From assembly GCA_034766995.1 (NCBI GenBank), contig CM068313.1:20988012-21052011 (forward strand): a stretch of 64,000 nt of DNA, in the 5' to 3' direction. Made by a program: the position numbers and the translations under genes. Origin of the DNA: Acanthacorydalis orientalis. Lineage: Eukaryota; Arthropoda; Insecta; Megaloptera; Corydalidae. The notes below the pieces were generated by a model, which worked only from the letters and a program-made list of their open reading frames with translations, was not told the origin of the DNA and ran no database searches. Positions 1 through 12,905 of the stretch are shown piece by piece; position 1 is the stretch's first letter, and each line of letters opens with the position of its first letter.

Positions 1-181
1 ACTTAAAATAATTATTACTTTGATATAAAAATATTCCGTGGAAATAGGTAATAAAAACTGTAACTAACCGAACCAATAATACAAGTAATTAAACAGATTC
101 AATCTAAATGAGACAGTTTACACATAATGCAGCTAAAAGTTTATCTCGAATGGTATTTTTTTATACACACACACTCATATA

Positions 182-221
<40 letters not shown>

Positions 222-1723
222 AAATCGAATTACAAAAATAAGTTGAATATTAAATATTTCGTTCAACGATTTTAGTCTCTCACGCATTTGACATCGTTTT
301 AATTAAATTAGTTCTTTGATACTAAATTCCTCGCTTACATTATTCGTTTTAACCATGGATTCATTTATTTTGATTAATATTTCAGCTCATTTGATAAAAA
401 TGAATAAATTCCACATGCAATATTTCTAATTGTGTGTCAGGGATTTAGATTAGTATGATATCGAATATTAATTTTATATTATACATATATATATATAGAT
501 GGATAGATAGATCAAATTTATATATAACCAAAGTACTTCAAATTCCGTATTGTTTTATAAAAAAATTCAATGAAGTATTGAAATTTGGAATATAATAAAA
601 CCCATATCAATCTTCATGTTCCTTTAACCTCAATTCCGCTGCATAGTTTGAACAATATTTTTACAAAAAACATTATTGACTATATTCAATAAATGTCAGT
701 TCTGTCAGCTGTTATCGACTGATGCAAATATTCCGATTTTATAATGCACATAGTAAAGAAGAAGAAGACATGTCACCTGTTCTCAAAAGGGAATTGTTAT
801 GTTCAGATATCTGTCAATTAAATTGATAAGCATATTTCTTTTTTGCATCGAACAGGAATTGAATATTATAAATATTTATTCTTGTGAAATATTAATTTGT
901 TTTGTTTTCGAAAAGAATAGTAACGAAATATAATTTTACAAATTATTATCGATTGAGTTAAATGAAAATTCTTGTTTGTTGTTTATAAAATGGAATTTAT
1001 ATTAAATAATACGTATTACATTTAAGAAAAGACTAAAAAGAATCTCATATAAAAATATAAACATCAAAACTGATTACAGTGCTATTATTTTATGTAGTGT
1101 TTATTTTTCTGTCCAATTATTTTTTATTATTTTGTTGATCTTTTTCTTTATCCTCGTCTGTTTTCGAAACTGGTTTGAAGAAACAATTTGAAACGAGATG
1201 TAAAATTTACTTAAAACAACTCTTACAGGAAAAATCTCAACCTAAAATTAGATTTTAATGATCTAAGAAAGGATTTAATTATCTTAAAAAATAAACAACA
1301 AGATTGATTGTTTTCGGAATTATATATTGTGATTTAACATTATAACATTCATTAAAGAAATATATACAAATAAAATTTCAATATATACTTCCGTTTTATT
1401 ACTCTTTTTTATAAATAAATATTATTCTCTAAAATTTGATATTTTCGTCAACCAAAAAATATTAGTAAACATAGATTATTTAATTATCAACTTTATATTA
1501 AAATGAATAAACCATGTAACAGGAACTCATTTCGAAATGAACTGAAAAAAATATACCAATAAATAGAAAAGTTAAAAAAAATAAAATTCATCTTCGAATG
1601 TTTTATCAAATATTTAACCTTCTTTTCCTAACAGAAATAACATAAGAAAAAGTAATTTGCTTATTATTTTATAAATTGTTTTGTTTAATTTTTTTCAATT
1701 ATTCAAATAAACACACACGCGTG

Positions 1724-1772
<49 letters not shown>

Positions 1773-2198
1773 TTCTTTTTTCCTCCTGTTTCAGTTCATT
1801 AAAACTTAAGAAAAGCATATCAAGAAGGACGATTTTTTAAATTAAATTAAATTTCAATTTCAAAATATAGTCCAAAAAAAAATGACAATATACCAAAATT
1901 TAATTTTATATTTATAAATTTTTATATTAATATTGAAATCTTTTTATTTTCTGGAAAAACAAGATTTCAATGATTTTAACTAAATATAACATTCTTCAAA
2001 GAGAAATGAAGTAAAAAAAACTAAACATAAAAAGGTGTAGTAAACTGTAATACATTTATTGATACTAGCTTTGAAATCAGAAAACTATTAAATTTCAATA
2101 ACCAATTCAAATTAAAGTTATTAAAAATGAAAACACTGTTTCCTTAAATTAATATTATATACACTCTGAATCAAATTTAGAATTCATTCATGTGTACA

Positions 2199-2249
<51 letters not shown>

Positions 2250-2338
2250 GATAGATAGATAGATAGATACAGATATCTGTATATTAACTCTTCTTTCGTA
2301 ACTGTATGTATATATTGAAAATAGTATACATGCATGTA

Positions 2339-2403
<65 letters not shown>

Positions 2404-2743
2404 CATATTTATATAGAAAGATTAGTTTACGACCAAGCGTTTCGACAAACTCAAAGACAACAGCCACACACTTGTGTAATTAATGTAAATAAGCCACAAA
2501 TAATGCTAAAGGTCAGAGGACAATACAATATGCTAATTGCTAGGCAACGAAGCAAATGTTACAAGTAATTGTCAGATTTTGTTGAAGGTCAAATAGTTGG
2601 AAATTAGGTATCAGGATGAAACCATTAGGTCACAATGTCGAAAGCTTTTGTTCCTATGTTTATATTTCATATTAATTATTAATAAGCTGTTCAAAACAGC
2701 GCTTGTCAACTTTACCTTTTTTAATTTTAATGTAAAAATATTC

Positions 2744-2823
<80 letters not shown>

Positions 2824-2987
2824 GCATGCAAAATTCATTCATTTTCTACCAATTAAAATTTTGATTCAATAATCTACAAATTAATTAATTAGAACAAAGA
2901 TAGTAACACCAAAATACAATGTACTAATTAAAAATATGTTGCTACAAAACATGTGAACTTATATTAAAAAGTGGTGGATATGATGAA

Positions 2988-3020
<33 letters not shown>

Positions 3021-4715
3021 CGTGTGTGTGTGTTTGAGTGTGAGATAAAATAATGTCAATTTTTTACTTGACGAAAATATTCGATAACAATTTAGTGAAA
3101 TGGCATATTTTTATAGAATTCTCTTGTTAATACTATCTTGCATCCAACGACGTTAGCCTGCGTGTATTTTTACTAGCACTATATGTCATTATTTAAATAG
3201 AAATTACTTTTTCATATTGAAAGATGCATTCTTTTAACTATAAAAAAATTAATGTTACTAATTTTTCGTGTTAAAGATGCAAATAAGAAGTTTTTACAAA
3301 AAAAATTTTTGTCTATAAAAACTTTAATCAATACAATTATTTCTTCAGAATAATTGCATTATAAAAGATGTATTTTTAAATACATTATATATATATATAT
3401 ACGTAATATTTGTTTAAGTGCATATTGAAATAAATTCGATTTTAATTTATAGTTAGTAACCATGGTATTCAAGTTTGTAAACTATTACAAAACCTGTTAT
3501 ATATATATATATATATATAAGTGTGTGTGTGTGTATAAAGAGGAATATATATTAGGTGTATAAATTAATTAAATTTTTATATAAAAGGAATAGGGAAAAA
3601 TGGAAAACATTCCAATCAAAAAAATATTCCCATTATTTTGTATAACTTTGCTCCATCTGTAGGATAACAGACGAAACTGTTGTCGAAAAAAAGATGGTGG
3701 CTTTGAGTTTATGAAGTCGTAATGCATTTTTAAACCTCTTTCACTATCTTAGGATTTTGATGGCCTGTGTGTGACAGCACCTTCCCCTAAAGATGTAGAA
3801 ATCAGTCCCGTAAATTTGGTAGCATTTTTTCAATTGGAATGCGAAAAGTGTGCAATACCTAGTATGCTGTTTTTCGAACGCCATTGTGCTCACTACTGTT
3901 TTGTGAGGTTATGCCAACTACTTGGCCAAGATATATAGTATTTTTAAATATTAAAGTTTGCACTTCAATTTAAAACCGAGTTATGATTGGTTTAATTTAA
4001 AGGGACAGAATTAATTTTTGTGCCTAATATATTCACAAATATATTTTTTTTCTGTACTCATTTCTATTAGGTTATTGAACATAAAACGAACACTTCGGTT
4101 AATATCTAGTTGTCAATTTATAACATTGCTCCTATATCTGACAATATCGTAATTATCAACTAATTTTTTTCCTCTGTAATTAAGTTAAAAGTAAAGTAAG
4201 AAATAAAATATACACATTCATCCGATATTATCTAAATCAACAGTTGAAAGTGTTGACAAGAATTTGACAAAAGTGGCATTGTAAAAGTGCAATAAAAAAT
4301 GTGTTACGACCATTTTCATATTATTACATACAATTCCATAAAAGTAAATAATCAAAAATCAGTTTATTACAATTTATTAACACATTTATAAAAAAAAACT
4401 GACATCTTTTACTTGTTTGTAAGAAACATAGAAAAATGAATAATTCTATACATAAATACTGTGTATATTAATAAAAAAAACACACGATATAATGGTTTGA
4501 AACTATTCTCCATCTTTAACATAAAAACCATTTTTACTGTACATAATGAAAATAAAAACAATCTTTACTACATCTCATAAGAATAAATGATATTTATTAG
4601 TAGTCATAAATATGTTTAAAATACACTTTTGTTCTTTTTTAACTTAATATCTTCGATCAACTCAGTGGTAATCATTATTTTTTAGAAAAAAATTACAACA
4701 CTGAAAACAGCCTGT
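1..4715. other. Intergenic, microsatellite-rich
   Basis: I see no gene. Tandem tracts lie at about 186-218 (TA), 1711-1771 (CA then TA), 2204-2270 (TA then GATA), 2339-2406, 2745-2824, 2988-3035 (TA then TG) and 3499-3536. Complex unique sequence at 2407-2650 and 3640-3930 has no coding support. Open frames here are mostly I-Y repeats read from (TA)n. Confidence 0.8.
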
Positions 4716-4851
4716 TTATTAAAAAAAAACGAATATAAACAATATGTAATATATTTATATGATATAAATCTACTGTTCAAGTTATATATACATTTCAGAG
4801 ACAGTACTACTTATCTCTTAAATATATTTAATTAACGTTTTCTTCTTTATT
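4716..4851 (-). terminator. Poly(A) signals of the amine oxidase gene
   Basis: AATAAA on the minus strand at 4851-4846 overlaps the TAA stop, and a second AATAAA lies at 4721-4716. The second is followed by a GT-rich run, which makes it the better cleavage signal. The 3' UTR would be about 20 nt or about 150 nt. Confidence 0.5.
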
Positions 4852-5143
4852 AATCATATACTTCCAAAACAGAATCGGCAGCAAGCCAACCGCTTTCAAT
4901 TGCTCCTTCAATTGTTCCATACGTTTTAGGACGAGTAGCTTCTCCAGCAAAAATAACTAAAGGTCGATTGATATCATTGTATAGACTCCTTGCCAGTTCG
5001 GAAGGTCCAGTTTTATGCCTTATTGTATCAGTGCTAATATACGAATTAAGACCCAGGAAATGTGGATTTGAGTACCAATGTGATCTTAAAGGAAGAAAAG
5101 GAAATAAAATTGAATATATAATTTCCAAATATTATTTTTTGAG

Positions 5144-5184
<41 letters not shown>

Positions 5185-6257
5185 CATACAACATACTTTA
5201 AATATAAATTTATATTTTCAGTTATAAATAAGTCACTAACGTTTAAAGTTTAAATATTTGTTATAAAACAAATATTAAAAATATTTAATTTTTGAAATTG
5301 CAAAAAAAGGCATTTAAATATTTATTAATATATGATAGAAATTTAATAGACGTCACCATGTATAATTATTTATTTGACACGTTAAATGAATTTTACTTAG
5401 TACTATGTAAGTTTATACAACAAATTATGAACCATTATATTGCTGGTAAATATAATATTTTACTTAATAAAATAAATTATTTTTTCGGCATGTATATATA
5501 TATATAATTTTTAAATACGAAATTAGTTCTGTATTTGAGAACAATTTTTTAAATAATTTAAAGAAATGATTTTAAGAATAAAAAATCATTTTACCTGGTA
5601 AAAGCAACTGGCTCTGGTATAGTATAATTTTTTCCAACGAACATTTTTAACGCATCCATTATTCCATTCTTTACTTCATCATCAGTCAACCCATCAGTAT
5701 ATTTCAATTCCCCTCCACTAAATAATGGTTCTAATATATTGTCGGAGAGGTCGTTACGATAGAATCCAAACAGATGTGTTAACCATTGCTTATTTTTCTA
5801 TAATATTAACATCGGTTAATTTCTATTTCATATATATATATATATGAATATTAAATAAAATACTAACATATTCATCACCAAATTTTGTAAATAATTCATT
5901 TGTACTATTTTTGTTCCACAATAAACTGAATCCTTCAAAGATTTCTGGCCACCATCTATTTGAAAACTTAAGATAATAAACCTCACTCTTACCAAACGCT
6001 AAATATCTAATAGCGTTTTTTTTCGCTGTCGGTAATTCTGGTGTAAAAAGAGTATCAGCGTCTTTTTTCAAAACTCCCAAAGATACTGTGAGAATAACAT
6101 GGTCTGCTGTGTATTGACTACCATCACTACACGTCACTACTACATTAGTTGTGTTATCAGTAGACCAATTAATATTCTTCACTTCTTTATTAAGTATAAT
6201 TTTTTCTTCTAACGGATAAGGTTTACTTGTAGTTGAAAATTTATTCTTAAATAAAAA

Positions 6258-6295
<38 letters not shown>

Positions 6296-6885
6296 AATAA
6301 TAAAGAGAAGAGGAAATCAACTTCTCTTAATCATCTACGTTTGTGTTCTGTCAATATATTTTATAAAGCAAACTCTGAAATTAATTAAAACTCGTTATCA
6401 ATATAATAACATTTGATTCTCATACATGGTGAGTGTATTCCAAACGAATGTCTTTTATGACTTTTCCAATAATTATTCAATATTATAACAAAATTTTCAG
6501 TACCATTTTATGTACAATGTATACCATGAGAAAATCAAGAATTTATACTCATGTACTTGAATTTAATATAAACATATATTTATTTTATTTTTCGACATAG
6601 CTTCCATGTATATTGCTGATCATGATAGATCAAAGAGTAAAAATTTTGGTACTAAAATGAGGTCTCTATAGACGTTTCCATCCACTTGGGCATATTATAT
6701 GAATAAATAGTGACTGTATCGAAAAATGAATGAAATATGTACCCATATCAAATCATGTCTAACATAATGTAACTTGTTTGTGTTAAATTTAATAGTGATC
6801 CTTAATTTCTGGCTTTCCGTTGTTTATGGTACATTCTTAAATAGATTTCTATAGATATATATATTGCATTTTATTACTTTCATTC

Positions 6886-6935
<50 letters not shown>

Positions 6936-7181
6936 TATGTGTATTACCATTAATGCATCTAAAAGGATCTTCATTCCAGGCCGATCAGCAATCCATAATT
7001 TATTTGATCGATCTTTCCAGTATTCGGAATAAACTTTTGCTGGTAATTGATGTAGAGAATTCACTCCTGATGCAGACCTTTCCATTTTCATATACCAACT
7101 TAAATATTTTTCCTTAATATATTCATCAATCTTTTGAGCTTCTTCGTTCGATTCAAGACTATAAATATATACATACATACA

Positions 7182-7237
<56 letters not shown>

Positions 7238-7732
7238 TTATATACTTATATATTTTACCTACCTTTTCATTAAAAATTTTGCTATGCTCAATTTAAAATC
7301 GTCCATTGATTCAAAATCAGCTAAAATATCATCAATAATATTTTGTGTATTATAATTTATGTCTGTTGGAATTTCATTGCCATCGGGGTCCACAAAGATC
7401 GATGCGCTCATATTGAAGTCTGATAGTTTCACAATGGAACTGCTATTCAGTATTGCAAAAATGGGATCATCTTCGTCTGCTTGCAGTGCAGCAGCACCAA
7501 GTTCAACTACATCTCCATCAAAATCGATAGAATGTATTCTACCTCCAATACGATTCTCGGCCTCCAAAACTGTCACGTCACTAATACCATTTTGTATTAA
7601 TCTGCAACCAGCAGCAATTCCAGCTGCTCCAGCGCCGACGATTATTACACTCGGTTTCTTTTGATCACATTGTATGAAATAGAATTGTAAGATCAACCAC
7701 GTAAAGACAATAAATGGTTTTAAAGACGTCAT
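4850..7732 (-). CDS. Secreted flavin amine oxidase, polyamine/spermine oxidase family, five exons, complete
   Basis: Exons on the minus strand are 7732-7263, 7158-6948, 6245-5868, 5797-5595 and 5084-4850. All introns are GT-AG and phases match (2, 0, 0, 2), giving 1,497 nt and 498 aa with no internal stop. Residues 1-22 form a hydrophobic signal peptide. An FAD dinucleotide motif (GAGAAG, 33-38) and the second fingerprint (E57...RIGGR, 61-65) follow. The C-terminal FAD/substrate motif is G-E-A-T-R-P...Y-G-T-I-E-G-A-I-E-S-G-W from residue 468. The W-Y-S-N-P-x-F segment precedes it. The start ATG is the first one after a TATA/Inr pair and begins the signal peptide. Known family members oxidise spermine, spermidine or their acetyl forms. 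There is no C-terminal peroxisome signal, so secretion is inferred. Oddities: the usual W-I-H-G segment is absent (A-A-A-L-Q-A, 80-85), and the usual active-site Lys of the K-I-F-L motif aligns with V316. Substrate and activity are uncertain. Confidence 0.92.
5146..5183. repeat. (TA)n inside amine oxidase intron 4
   Basis: A 38-bp (TA)n tract in the 510-bp intron 4 (5594-5085). A shorter tract at about 5490-5507 lies in the same intron. The 70-bp intron 3 (5867-5798) holds a 17-bp tract at 5829-5845. Confidence 0.88.
6260..6291. repeat. (TA)n near the acceptor of intron 2
   Basis: A 32-bp (TA)n tract lies about 14 nt inside the acceptor end of intron 2. Confidence 0.9.
6888..6932. repeat. 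(TA)n near the donor of intron 2
   Basis: A 45-bp (TA)n tract lies about 15 nt inside the donor end of the 702-bp intron 2 (6947-6246). Confidence 0.9.
7190..7234. repeat. (TA)n inside amine oxidase intron 1
   Basis: A 45-bp (TA)n tract fills nearly half of the 104-bp intron 1 (7262-7159). Confidence 0.9.
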
Positions 7733-7774
7733 GGTACAGAATGTAATTCGTACATAAACGTGTCGAGTATGCAC

Positions 7775-7804
7775 TAATTCAAAACGGTATTTCTATTAAA
7801 TATA
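7775..7804 (-). promoter_or_regulatory. Core promoter of the amine oxidase gene: TATA box and initiator
   Basis: On the minus strand a TATATTTA box begins at 7804, and an initiator-like TTAGTG places its A at 7775, 29 nt downstream. That is the usual arthropod TATA-to-start spacing. The implied 5' UTR is only about 42 nt before the ATG at 7732. The spacing is seen in the sequence; use of this start is inferred. Confidence 0.55.
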
Positions 7805-8175
7805 AAATCTTCATTGGGTTTTTATTTTTAATGATCTTTGACATTATGTTGACTTTAAATGATTTATCGCTTAATATTAGAACTACTGTTATAAAAGTAT
7901 GTTACAAATTTTTTTTATATATATTATTCAATTTCGATTGCGAAACAAAGTTCAAATGTGGCTGATAACAAAATATCTTATTTTACTGATTGAAAGTAAA
8001 TTTATAAACAAAAATATTTACCTCTACAAACGTTAATTGATAGGTTAGCTTATCAATAAGCTATTATAATAAGTTAGGAGATTCTCTTGAAAAAATAGTT
8101 CTCATAAAGACTTCTATTAAAGAGTATTTCATAATTTTAGAAGAATAGTTAAAACATCTATGAAGTAATCTTTTT

Positions 8176-8209
<34 letters not shown>

Positions 8210-9413
8210 TCAAAAAATAATTACATAATATTTAAAATAATTCCATTTTGTTCTTCATTTATATTAATAAGATCTCTTTAACTAACTTCAATTTTTTAAA
8301 AAAATATCTACCAATAATTTAACATCCTGCCAAATTTCATAACTGCGGAATTTTTAAATCAGTCCATAATTATTCACTCATTTGATTTTAATATTAACAT
8401 TATACTTTTATTATATTATATTATTATATTTTAACATTTCACATGTCCTTTTCATAATATTTCAATTACAAAATTATCATTTTTTAAATAAATGTTTGAT
8501 ATTTGAATACCTATTCAGATAAACTTTTGGCACACATAATAGAGTAATCAAATTTGTGTATATAATGCGTTATTTTTATATAATGAATATAAAAATATTA
8601 ACCCATTGACATAACGATATATTAATTGGAATAACATTAAAAAAATCTATACGCATAATCATACTCTTCACTAAAAAAATAATTTATCTCAGTTTAACAA
8701 AAAATATGTTTTCATAAAAAACAATTATCTTTAGTAACATTTTTGAATAATGTATACATTTTTAATCATATTTAAATTCGAATCGTTTTTTTTTAAATAA
8801 CTCTAAAGTGTTTATACCAAACAGCTCATGTTTTAATTTATTAAATACAACTGATTATAAGCAGAATCTTCGTATCATATTTAAATTTTTGAACATCCAG
8901 TCAGTCAAATATATTATCTAGAATAGAAAGATCAAATTTCTCTAGGAGGTTGACTGGGCTAATTAGAATATCTAAGTAAACAATTGTTTATAATTTTTTG
9001 AACCATTATTGTTCAAATATACTATAAAAAATAAATCTGTGTACTAAGGTTCAAAAAATGTTATCCTATTCTGTTCCCTAAACATATATTAACATTAACA
9101 CTGTAACCATACTGTAATTATTCTTATATCTATTAAAACAATTAGTATATAAAGCAATTATAATAAAATTCACTATAGGTATAATATTGAGTGATCGATT
9201 TCTAAGGTGATTATTAGAAATGAGATAAAGTTATAGAAAGTGTGGTTTTAAGAACTTATATATATAAAGAAACAAATCATGCACTATTTAGATTATCATT
9301 TAATTTATTAAATGAGATGATTTAACAGATAAAAAATAATTTCCACATTCAATACATGTATTATATACAGAAGAAATTTGCAAGAACAGTTTTTATTCGG
9401 TAATGATATCACT
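7805..9413. other. Intergenic between amine oxidase promoter and relic exon
   Basis: AT-rich DNA with one (TA)n tract at 8178-8207 and no recognisable exon of either amine oxidase copy. I see no other feature. Confidence 0.75.
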
Positions 9414-9634
9414 TTAATTGTCATGTACTTGAAAAACATCAATAGCAACTCTACATTCGGTTTTAATAGCACCATCTATACCTCCATATAATTTAGGGTG
9501 AGTAGCTTCATCAACAAACAGTACTAACAATCTATTTATATCAAAGTACAAACTCTTCGCTAATTTAGCTAGTTTCATTTTCTACTCTATATTGTTAACT
9601 GTTAAATAAGAAGTGGGTTTTTATGTCAAGATGA
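9414..9634 (-). pseudogene. Decayed last exon of a second amine oxidase
   Basis: Read on the minus strand, this stretch aligns residue by residue with exon 5 of the amine oxidase gene about 2 kb downstream. It starts after an AG acceptor at 9636-9635. The last ~50 codons are open and carry D-E-A-T-H-P-K-L-Y-G-G-I-D-G-A-I, matching the C-terminal FAD motif, then a similar tail and a TAA at 9416-9414. The 5' part is broken: a TGA stands where the gene has Trp, a few codons are missing in the N-P-x-F region, and a TAG interrupts before the K-L-A-K stretch. Other motif residues have changed too (A-G-E to V-D-E, E-S-G-W to K-T-E-C). No upstream exons were found nearby. This is a relic of a tandem paralogue. 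Confidence 0.85.
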
Positions 9635-10029
9635 CTTTCAAAGACAATATGAAAATTAGAAAATTGTTAATAGCATAAACGCAAAAGCGTAAAGTTGAGA
9701 AAACAAAAGTTTTCTTCTGATAAGGTTATTAATACGGTGTAAGAATAGTTACTTAAGATACCAAAGTTTCATTGAGAATGAGATTCAGAAGTTCATTAAA
9801 CGTGATAGTAAGTGAATAGAAATTAGGGGGTATTATGTAGAAATATATATATATATATATATAGAATGTATTTGTATAAAATATGTATGACTGTATGTAC
9901 ATACTTTTGTGAGTTTATATTTTAAGTACGTGTAGTTATTGGTGTACGCTGCCTTGTATGTGAATTTGTGTACAAATATATGTATTATAAAAATCGTGAA
10001 AAATAAGCCGTTTGTATTCATAACGCAAA

Positions 10030-10270
10030 AGAGGTTTTCCAGTTCACTTATATCGTAAATACAATTAATCCACCCTGTTCACAATATAACCCTCAACAAT
10101 ACCGATATCACGTATATCACGTCCGGGCGATTGAGTTTAAATGAAGTTAAAGAAATACTCGGTCGCCTCTTGGACAAGCTCGCAAAAAATTTACTATACA
10201 ACTCACAGTTTATCTATTTGAAAAACGGTGACCCTTAGCGCTTACCAAATCTCTACACGCCACAAAAATT
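10030..10270. other. Complex non-coding block between amine oxidase relic and AT-rich DNA
   Basis: GC-raised unique sequence (ATCACGTCCGGGCG, ACTCGGTCGCCTCTTGG) with no open frame. It lies 0.4 kb upstream of the relic exon on the relic's strand, but it does not resemble the amine oxidase exons. Confidence 0.2.
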
Positions 10271-11478
10271 CATGTCGAATATTTATATATGGTTAAATAA
10301 ACATAATTTATTTCGATGAATTATTTTCGACAACGAAATTCGATTGTAAACTAAAATTTTGTCATGTAATATTCTTTATAATCGAATTATATAGAAAGCT
10401 CTTTTTTAAAGATACGATTAAATTATTATTGAGCAAATCCTGTAGAATGAAAGTATTATTTTATATCGAACGAATTAAACGTTTTATAATTTTATTGTTT
10501 ATTTTATAATTTTTATATTAATTTTTCAGAAATAAAAACACCATTTTATAAGAGATTTGATTTATATATTTCAAGCATAAAATTCTATTGTTCAAGTGTA
10601 TTACTTATGCATTCTTATTTATAAATTTTTATTATTAAAGTTGATTTTAAAACGATCATTACTTATTGAAAATTCTAACCCTGATTGTGTTAGCAGAAGC
10701 ATCAATAAGAGATCTTAGACACCATTCAGTATATTACTTGTTCAAACTACAAGATCTCTTCATAAGTTATTAAGATAATCTGTGAAAACCGGTCAGTTCT
10801 GAATGTTATATCTTCGAATATTAATACAGTATATATAATACTGTATTTCAATAGAAGTACTACCCCCAAGGGAATGTTTAAATCCTTAAGGGAATTTTGT
10901 CTACATTTGTTCAGAAAGGTACTAGCATTATTTTGTTATTGCTACTACTACGAAATGTATACTACTGTAACTCGTGACAAACAAGTTTAATTTTAATACA
11001 TATGGAGTTAAATATATTTAATAACTGCCAAATCACACAAATATTAGGTACATATGGATCTTAATAAGTTTATACATTTGAAACTAAATAATTTATTAAA
11101 ATTACCTACCTAAGAGTCCTCTTATTATTAAAATATGATATATATATATGTTTTTTTTTAAAAAAAATAAAATTAAATATGTGAAACCTATATTTACTAC
11201 TTACTCAGAAAAAAAAACGATAAGAAAAAAATTGTTGATTGTAAACACGTTTTATATCTCCACTGATTGGAAACGCAAGTGAGGGTGTATATTGATAAGA
11301 GTTCGAGAAAATGAGAAAACTTTGTAAATGATCTCAGAATATTGAAGATTGAGAAAAATTTGTCAGCCTCTCAAAATGTTTTGAATTCATTAATACTTTT
11401 TTATTATATTTAAGAATGTTTAATTCTCGTCATTTAAAATACTTGACGTATTAATATATTTTTCAATAAAAATGCATT

Positions 11479-11515
<37 letters not shown>

Positions 11516-12864
11516 TTCTTTTAATAATAAATATATATTTAATTTCTTTAGCGAGAGAACTATTATGCTAATATTGATTTTTTCTTATATTGTATCTTCA
11601 GCCTCATATTTTTATAAATATTTAAAGTATTCCACTTAAAATAGCTCTCGTGTTTAAAATATTCGAGTGAAAATATTTTATTTATAAAAGTTCACACGCT
11701 TTTTGTTCATTTTAATATTTCTTGAAATAATTTTTGACTAAAAATCTTAACAATTTAATCGCGGTATTTTCTCTTTATGCTATTGGAATTTATTATGCGG
11801 CTATTGTCGCATATTTTACCAGTTTCTAAACCAATAGTTGCCACATAGTGACTGCAAATGCACGTGCTTTGTGTTCGCGAAGGAATTTCTCCTATCCGCA
11901 AATACATATTACTCAGTGTGGTCATGCCTCAGGATATCTCTGCACTAGAAGAATGTAAAGCAAAATATAGAGAGCGCTCCCTATGATGTATACCTGTGCA
12001 TATTTTGTAACCACCTGTCGGTGTAATCCCAGTTGGTTCAAAAATATACACCTTTTATCAAATCAAAGTGAAAAATCTTGTCGGTGCTGCTGAAACACTC
12101 ACATCAAAACAAAATGATGTTTATTTAACACGAATACGTTTTAACAATAATGTTTAAACAGAATGTTCCGTTTCAAATATTTTATTCTGTCTGATAGTAC
12201 TTCAATGATTTATTCAATTAAATTGAATCCATAATATTATCTGTATCAAATATAAGAAAAGAATTATATAATATTGATATGTAAATATGTTCAAAAAACG
12301 TATAATTAATATTGTATAAAATTCAGATATATCAATTTCAATGCAATTAAAATCGTGTAGAGTTTATCAAGTTTAATGCATAACAAAAATGAAACAAAAA
12401 AAATATTTTTCGAAATTTATAAATTTTACAATTTATATTTTTGAACAAGATTATACTTTTATTGTGCTCAGATTAAAATTATTTAATTTATTTAATGAGT
12501 ATTGATTAACACAAATACCTTAAGAAAGTTTTATATCAAAGAATACAACCAAAGTTATAATATGATACCTTAATGCAATGAGTTCGTAATAAAATTAAGA
12601 TTATCTAATGAAAACTTCAATTTTAAGCTTCATTAAATTTTCATTATAGATGGAAAATCTTAAGCAGGAAAGTGAACCAAAATTTCAATTTTTCTTCAGA
12701 TATATATATATAAATGTAATGCAGTTTTATTAAAGAACAAAATCATTTTTGTTGTAAAAACATTAATTTATTAAGTTCATTAATAAAGAAAAAAATATTA
12801 TTTTATTCTTATATTGAGTTTAATTTTATATTTATTTTAACGTATTTATATATATATACACGAG

Positions 12865-12905
<41 letters not shown>

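Noticed and set aside
2177..2467. 96-codon minus-strand frame
   Set aside because: Mostly I-Y repeats read from (TA)n, and the rest has no family likeness.
2428..2470. GTCGAAACG-containing stretch resembling Penelope/hammerhead ends
   Set aside because: Only the GAAAC side of the core is present and no CTGA side is found.
7359..7664. 101-codon plus frame
   Set aside because: It is the antisense shadow of amine oxidase exon 1.
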